From positions 186,001 through 250,000 of the forward strand of contig JADJGU010000001.1 in the NCBI GenBank assembly GCA_016707885.1: a stretch of 64,000 nucleotides of DNA, in the 5' to 3' direction. Below are positions 60,807-64,000 of the stretch, piece by piece. Made by a program: the position numbers and the translations under genes. This stretch comes from Sphingomonadales bacterium. Lineage in GTDB: Bacteria; Pseudomonadota; Alphaproteobacteria; Sphingomonadales; Sphingomonadaceae. The stretch's first letter is position 1, and each line of letters opens with the position of its first letter. The notes beneath the pieces are model-generated. The model was not told the origin of the DNA. It did not search any database and saw only the letters and a list, made by a program, of their open reading frames with translations.

Positions 60807-61537
60807 CCGATCTAGTTACGCGAGAAGACCGCGATGGCATCGCTGTCCTGTCTCTCAATCGCCCCGACAAGCGCAACGCGCTCAATGTTGCGCTGTGGCT
60901 TGAATTGGAGGCGCATATTGCCGCCATAGGCGAAGCGGAAGGAGAGATCGGCGTGGTCATCTTACGCGCCAACGGCCCGACTTTCTGCGCAGGAAATGAC
61001 CTGAAGGAACGCGGCGTCGAACTGCCTCGTCCGCATTTTCAGGCCTCGATCGTCACCGCGCTCGCGACCCTGCCCCAACCCGTCATCGTGACCGTCCAAG
61101 GCGGTTGCTATACCGGTGGTCTTGAACTGGCGCTGGCGGGTGACATCATACTGACCTCCGAAAATGCAGTCTTTGCCGACACGCATGGCAAATTCGCTTT
61201 GGTCCCGATCTGGGGGATGAGCCAACGCCTGCCCCGCCGCGTCGGCCAGTGGAAAGCCCGCGAGATGAGTTTCACGGGCTTGCCGGTTTCAGGGGCGGAG
61301 GCGGCGCGCATCGGCCTTGCAAACCATGTCGTGCCGGATGCCGAACTCGATGCCAAGGCGCTGGAACTCGCCGGTGCTATCGCCGCGCAAAGCCGCCACA
61401 GCGTCTTTGCCTATAAACGGCTCTATCAGGAGCAGGCCGACCTGCCGCTGAATGCGGGCCTCGCCCACGAAGTGTTCAACAGCGTGGGCGTAGGTCCGGA
61501 TTTCCTCGAGCGGGTCAGCGGCCAGTTCGGCAAGTGA
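60803..61537 (+). CDS. Enoyl-CoA hydratase/isomerase family protein
   Basis: A 244-residue crotonase with the oxyanion-hole segments FCAGNDLKERG and GGCYTGGLELALAGD (first catalytic Glu present). The second Glu position is replaced, as FADTHGKFALVPIWGMSQRLPR. It is the last gene of the acyl-CoA operon, overlapping the hotdog gene. It converges with the MDR dehydrogenase gene, 6 bases away. It may hydrate, isomerise or hydrolyse the pathway's enoyl-CoA. Confidence 0.9.
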   Translation: MTDLVTREDRDGIAVLSLNRPDKRNALNVALWLELEAHIAAIGEAEGEIGVVILRANGPTFCAGNDLKERGVELPRPHFQASIVTALATLPQPVIVTVQGGCYTGGLELALAGDIILTSENAVFADTHGKFALVPIWGMSQRLPRRVGQWKAREMSFTGLPVSGAEAARIGLANHVVPDAELDAKALELAGAIAAQSRHSVFAYKRLYQEQADLPLNAGLAHEVFNSVGVGPDFLERVSGQFGK

Positions 61538-61543
61538 ACCGGC

Positions 61544-62674
61544 TTACGGCCTGATCAGATATTTCTCGCCGGTTTTCTTGGCGTTGTAAGCCTGCATCGT
61601 CGCGACATCGACCGCCTGCTCAAGGCTGATTTCATGGCTGTAATGGCTCTTGAAGGTCGTGGTCAGCTCTGCGGCAACGCGAGCGCGCATCCGGACGACG
61701 ATTTCCGGGCCGGCTTTGGCCATGAAGGGGGTTAGAAGCCAGCCGCCGAGACCCCAGGTGAGGCCAAAGCTTCGATTGAGGATCGTTGGTCCAACATCGA
61801 GCGCGCCATAGATATAGACCTGCTTCATCTGATCAGAACCATAGCGGCTAAAGCTTGTCATGCGACGGACGGCTGCGGCCTCCATCGCTCCCAAAATCTG
61901 TCCTGCCAACTTACCGCCGCCGATAGGATCAAAGCCTAGGAAAGCTTCGGTCTTTTCGATCGCACTGGTCAGCTGTTCGACGAAATCAGCATCGTTCGAA
62001 TTGAGGACGATTTCAGCCCCGATAGCTTTGAGCAGCGCGACCTGCTCTTCGCTGCGCACGATGTTGACGAGGGGGATGCCATCGGCCTTGCAGATCTTCA
62101 CCAGCATCTGGCCAAGATTGGAAGCGGCGGCCGCATGCACAATCGCTTTGTAACCTTCAAGCTTCATCGTTTCAACAAAGCCAAGCGATGTCAGCGGGTT
62201 GACGAAGCAGGACGCACCGTCCTCCGGCGCAGTGCCATCGGGCAGCGGCATACACATTTGCGCCGCGAGGCAGCGATATTGCGCATAGATTTCGCCGCCG
62301 ATGAGCGCGACAGTCTTTCCCATCAAACCCTGCGCTTCCGGCGATGCACCGGCCGCAACCACGACGCCGCAGCCTTCGTTACCGATCGGCAAAGCCTGCC
62401 CCATACGGCCAGCCATGAAGCGCATTCCGGCATCGGAAACATTCATCGCGATGCCGGGAAGGCCATCACGATTGATCGCGCGCGCGCTGGTCACATCAGC
62501 AGCGCCCACCATCAGACCGAGATCGGAGGGGTTGATTGGGGTTGCCTGCACCTTGACCACAACCTCGTGATCCTTAGGTGTCGGCATCGGCAAATCAGCA
62601 AGATAGAGTTCAAGCACCCCTTCCGGCTTCACTTCGGTCAACATGGTGCGGTTGGTGGCTGGTAAATCGGTCAT
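61544..62674 (-). CDS. Zinc-independent MDR dehydrogenase/reductase
   Basis: A 376-residue medium-chain dehydrogenase-fold protein. The GroES-like part contains VVVKVQATPINPSDLGLMVGA and GNEGCGVVVAAG. A nucleotide domain follows (HAAAASNLGQMLVKICKADGIPLVNIVRS), resembling enoyl reductases and quinone oxidoreductases. No catalytic zinc Cys/His set is visible. The start MTDLPATN at 62674 follows GGAGAG. It converges on the acyl-CoA operon, so it may serve the same catabolism, but it is separately transcribed. Confidence 0.85.
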   Translation of the reverse strand: MTDLPATNRTMLTEVKPEGVLELYLADLPMPTPKDHEVVVKVQATPINPSDLGLMVGAADVTSARAINRDGLPGIAMNVSDAGMRFMAGRMGQALPIGNEGCGVVVAAGASPEAQGLMGKTVALIGGEIYAQYRCLAAQMCMPLPDGTAPEDGASCFVNPLTSLGFVETMKLEGYKAIVHAAAASNLGQMLVKICKADGIPLVNIVRSEEQVALLKAIGAEIVLNSNDADFVEQLTSAIEKTEAFLGFDPIGGGKLAGQILGAMEAAAVRRMTSFSRYGSDQMKQVYIYGALDVGPTILNRSFGLTWGLGGWLLTPFMAKAGPEIVVRMRARVAAELTTTFKSHYSHEISLEQAVDVATMQAYNAKKTGEKYLIRP

Positions 62675-62761
62675 CGCTCTCTCCTGTCGCAGCTTCACCG
62701 GAATCGGTTCGCCTTTGCAACTGGGCTAGCCGATGCGCGTCACAACCGCAATGTCCACAGC

Positions 62762-62977
62762 CTATCCCATTTTGATTTCAAGTATCGCGGCTACCAGCGT
62801 CGCCAAAATCGCGAAAACGGTAATCCCAGTCCACGGCATGAAGCCAACATCGTCAATTCTGTGCCGTTTCGCGCGACGCCGATCAGCAAATATGGCAATT
62901 GTCGCAAGCACCGCGAAGCCACAGGCGACGATGGCCCACCCGTGATAGTCCCAGAGCTCGATCAGCTGCACATACAT
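62762..62977 (-). CDS. Small two-helix membrane protein
   Basis: A 71-residue protein with two hydrophobic helices (about 12-27 and 49-67) around a basic loop (DRRRAKRHRIDD). I do not recognise a family. The start MYVQLIELWDYHGW at 62977 is preferred. A longer frame to 63076 would add a basic leader and overlap the opposing EamA gene by 24 bases. Divergent from that transporter. Confidence 0.5.
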   Translation of the reverse strand: MYVQLIELWDYHGWAIVACGFAVLATIAIFADRRRAKRHRIDDVGFMPWTGITVFAILATLVAAILEIKMG

Positions 62978-63052
62978 GGGCGAGCAGATGGCAACGCGCA
63001 GAACGAAACGCAAGGGCTGGACGAGAAACCGCAAAGCGCTAAGGCCGACCGC

Positions 63053-63997
63053 ATGGCGATCCACGATCAGCTTCATCAGCCGACAACCGCGCTACCAGTT
63101 GCCCGACCGGTAATAGGAATCGTGATGCGGCTCTCTGCGATGGCTGTGCTGGCAATCATGTTCGCGCTGGTCAAGATAGCCGGCGCCAAGGGCGTGCACG
63201 TCGCGGAGAGCGTGTTCTGGCGTCAGCTGACCGGCCTTCCAGTCGCGCTGGCCTGGCTGTGGTGGCATGGAGATTTGGCCACAATCCGCACCAGCCGCCC
63301 CTTCGCCCACGCGCTGCGGATGTTGCTGGGGATCAGTGCGATGGTACTGAATTTCTCTGCGATGCTGCTGCTGCCGATGGCGGAGGCAACGACTTTTGGT
63401 TTTGCAGCCCAGATTATTGCCACCATATTGGCAGCGCTGCTGTTGGGTGAACCGACGGGGCGATATCGCTGGGGTGCGGTGCTTTTGGGTTTTGCAGGTG
63501 TGCTAATCGCGCTGCAGCCCGGCGGGCATTCGGTCAACCTCTGGGGTGCGGTGATAGCTTTGCTCGGTGCCACGGCAACCGCAGCTGTCATCATTCAGAT
63601 CCGGCAAATGACGCAAACCGAAGCAGCAGGCGCCATCGTATTCTGGTTTTCGCTTACTTCCATGATTCCGCTGGGGATCGCGCAGTATTTTTTCGGTGCC
63701 GCGCACTCGACGGAAGCCTGGCTGGCGATCGCAGGCCTCAGCATCGCCGGTGCAGTGGGACAGATCCTCCTGACGGCGTCCCTGCGTCATGCGTCGGTCG
63801 CAACCATTATGACGATCGACTACAGCATGTTGATCTGGTCGGCGTTAGCCGGGTTCCTGATTTTTACGGAAATACCCGATAATAGTGTTTGGATCGGCGC
63901 ACCGGTCATCATTACAGCAGGGCTGATCATAGCCTGGCGGGAACATGTTCTGGCAAGGAAACGGATCAGAGGAGAGGCGGAACATCCCGTCGGTTGA
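63053..63997 (+). CDS. EamA/DMT family transporter
   Basis: A 314-residue membrane protein with ten helices in two EamA repeats (MAVLAIMFALVKIAGAKGVHVAESVFWRQ; LLGATATAAVIIQIRQMTQTEAAGAIVFWFS), typical of drug/metabolite exporters of the inner membrane. Substrate unknown. The start is uncertain: ATG 63053 (MAIHDQLHQ) or a later ATG at 63125 just before the first helix. The frame open back to 62861 runs against the small membrane protein and is not supported. It ends 3 bases before the window edge. Confidence 0.87.
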   Translation: MAIHDQLHQPTTALPVARPVIGIVMRLSAMAVLAIMFALVKIAGAKGVHVAESVFWRQLTGLPVALAWLWWHGDLATIRTSRPFAHALRMLLGISAMVLNFSAMLLLPMAEATTFGFAAQIIATILAALLLGEPTGRYRWGAVLLGFAGVLIALQPGGHSVNLWGAVIALLGATATAAVIIQIRQMTQTEAAGAIVFWFSLTSMIPLGIAQYFFGAAHSTEAWLAIAGLSIAGAVGQILLTASLRHASVATIMTIDYSMLIWSALAGFLIFTEIPDNSVWIGAPVIITAGLIIAWREHVLARKRIRGEAEHPVG

Positions 63998-64000
63998 GGT

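Overview
The window reads as a stretch of chromosome from an alphaproteobacterium, most likely Sphingomonadales (Sphingopyxis/Sphingorhabdus-like). The evidence is the GC-rich codon use, a MucR regulator, the rpsF-rpsR-rplI order with sphingomonad-type tails, a DUF3703 protein, and short palindromic repeats of the kind common in sphingomonad genomes. It is almost entirely housekeeping and metabolic. I see no phage, insertion sequence, CRISPR array or plasmid functions.

Layout. 1-4489 (minus): fatty acid synthesis operon fabD-(crotonase)-fabG-acpP-fabF-mltG. 4565-11054: a Ca2+/H+ antiporter, a cytochrome b561 translationally coupled to a membrane LuxR-type regulator, a divergent LD-carboxypeptidase/Mur-ligase pair that looks like murein recycling, and a lipoprotein 5'-nucleotidase. 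11196-12540: ribosomal S6-S18-L9. 12604-18102: potassium region with a KdpD-sensor/KdpE-DNA-binding fusion, the divergent kup, and ktrB/ktrA. 18156-22991 (minus): folE, an unusual TonB-like protein, a transaldolase, a hybrid histidine kinase and a DUF4197 lipoprotein. 23106-30914: priA, a class A PBP, a membrane serine protease, cobT. 30980-35747: nitroreductase, a mosaic-looking cysS, a hydroxyacid dehydrogenase, NTF2-like and HPP proteins, with three palindromic repeats. 35947-44980: terC, nfu, RutE-like, tsaB-rimI, mucR, fur, plsC, miaB-phoH-ybeY-corC. 44986-53528: msrA, MOSC, a glycosyltransferase, rarA, a quinone oxidoreductase, a TetR region, a mechanosensitive channel, a DUF429-like protein, tRNA-Thr. 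53580-63997: DUF3703, then a seven-gene acyl-CoA catabolic operon, a convergent MDR dehydrogenase, a small membrane protein and an EamA transporter.

Most notable observation: the gene at 12604-13944 joins the four-helix membrane region, GAF-like region and a degenerate, histidine-less dimerisation domain of KdpD directly to a KdpE-type winged helix. It has no ATPase and no receiver. It sits divergently beside kup and would be a membrane-bound one-component potassium regulator. A second membrane-anchored regulator (LuxR-type) is coupled to a cytochrome b561 with a very acidic loop.

Three highly conserved genes (rpsR, priA, corC) are each broken by a one-base deletion in a homopolymer. The simplest reading is sequencing or assembly error, so the genes are probably intact in the organism.
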